A stretch of 44,875 bases of DNA from Bacilli bacterium (GTDB lineage: Bacteria; Bacillota_I; Bacilli_A; RF39; UBA660). A program made the position numbers and the translations under genes. Under the pieces are notes generated by a model. It ran no database searches. It was not told where the DNA came from and worked only from the letters and a program-made list of their open reading frames with translations. How positions within the stretch are numbered: position 1 is the first letter of the stretch; every line of letters begins with the position of its first letter. The stretch covers positions 1-44,875 of the forward strand of contig JAFRQS010000005.1 in the NCBI GenBank assembly GCA_017428495.1. The letters are read 5' to 3'. Below are positions 44,604 to 44,875 of the stretch, in pieces.

Positions 44604-44626
44604 TTGTCAAATTATTATGGTATAAT
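44604..44626 (+). promoter_or_regulatory. Pilin promoter, copy 2
   Basis: TTGTCA (44604-44609) and extended -10 TGGTATAAT (44618-44626), identical in sequence and spacing to the block before the pilin at 40709. Confidence 0.55.
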
Positions 44627-44649
44627 AATTGTATGATAGGAGAGAATAT

Positions 44650-44875
44650 ATGAAAAAGAATAAGAAGAAAGCATTTACATTAGTAGAATTATTAGCAGTA
44701 ATAGTAATATTAGCAGTAATATTAATAATAGCAGTACCACAAATAATGAAAACAATAAAGGAAACAAAATTAAAAACTATGGAAGATAGTGCAAAACTAA
44801 TAGCAACAAATGCTGATAAAGATTATCTTGCACAACAAGCAGTAAACGCTAATTATAATGCAACAAGTATACCAT
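44650..44875 (+). CDS. Type IV pilin-like protein, paralogue 3, 3' end missing
   Basis: The first 75 codons of a gene that runs off the window. MKKNKKKA-FTLVELLAVIVIL is a prepilin-type signal in which the residue before the cleavage point is Ala rather than the usual Gly. The core (KLKTMEDSAKLIATNADKDY ... NYNATSIP) parallels paralogues 1 and 2 but is less similar at the DNA level. The last 14 bases equal the first 14 of the window, in the same frame, so the 2-1162 fragment could be the rest of this gene or of another copy. Confidence 0.85.
   Translation, partial: MKKNKKKAFTLVELLAVIVILAVILIIAVPQIMKTIKETKLKTMEDSAKLIATNADKDYLAQQAVNANYNATSIP

Noticed and set aside
1..44875. Mollicute-type code with TGA as Trp
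   Set aside because: TGA ends real genes (for example at 21619, 21743 and 40065) and Trp is encoded by TGG throughout.
1..44875. A 45-kb circular plasmid, suggested by the 14-base end overlap
   Set aside because: The window carries uvrA, uvrB, rpsF-ssb-rpsR, lgt and chromosomal parAB, and the overlap lies in a gene family repeated at several sites, so paralogue identity explains it better.

Overview
The window is very AT-rich, densely packed and almost entirely + strand. It looks like the chromosome of an uncultivated, low-GC, gut-type Firmicute (Bacilli / RF39-like or a relative of the Mollicutes). The standard code applies: TGA is a stop and Trp is TGG. The housekeeping genes are Firmicute-like, and the block parA-parB-DUF951-ychF-rpsF-ssb-rpsR is the one that lies beside oriC in Bacillus, so the right half is probably origin-proximal. 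Many promoters carry an extended -10 (TGnTATAAT), and terminators often overlap stop codons.

Layout. 1-1162: 3' end of a large type IV pilin-like protein whose last ~40 codons have an aberrant base composition. 1238-2525: a NrtR-like Nudix regulator and a small helical protein. 2615-10876: one unbroken ~8-kb operon of SipW/TasA type, with three ER-type signal peptidase paralogues (one lacking its catalytic Ser) and four secreted proteins. In its middle sit a hypothetical gene, a membrane-anchored McrB-like AAA+ ATPase and a DUF2357 partner with no visible nuclease domain. 10869-13515: three more TasA-like or fibre proteins, one on the - strand. 13584-26020: a second long operon with a 2667-residue repeat adhesin, a 38-aa gene, a coiled-coil protein, a sirtuin and a membrane-anchored secreted protein. 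26031-29977: uvrB, a hypothetical gene, a 26-aa leader-like ORF with a terminator, and a uracil permease. 30074-30341: a compact locus with the architecture of a par/Fst-type type I toxin-antitoxin module. 30398-35468: uvrA, a holin-like membrane protein, lgt and whiA. 35509-40577: parA, parB, DUF951, an AbgT-family transporter, ychF and a DUF308 protein. 40679-42420: two pilin paralogues with near-identical N-termini and different C-termini. 42442-43529: rpsF-ssb-rpsR behind an S6:S18-type leader. 43639-44875: an ORF6N/PLD-like protein and the 5' end of another pilin, whose last 14 bases equal the first 14 of the window in the same reading frame.

Together the accessory genes point to a cell investing heavily in its surface: SipW-exported matrix fibres, a giant beta-rich adhesin and variable pilins. 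The parts most worth following up are the type I toxin-antitoxin candidate at 30.1-30.3 kb, the McrB-like/DUF2357 pair embedded in the matrix operon, and the possible diversity-generating retroelement target at 1 kb.
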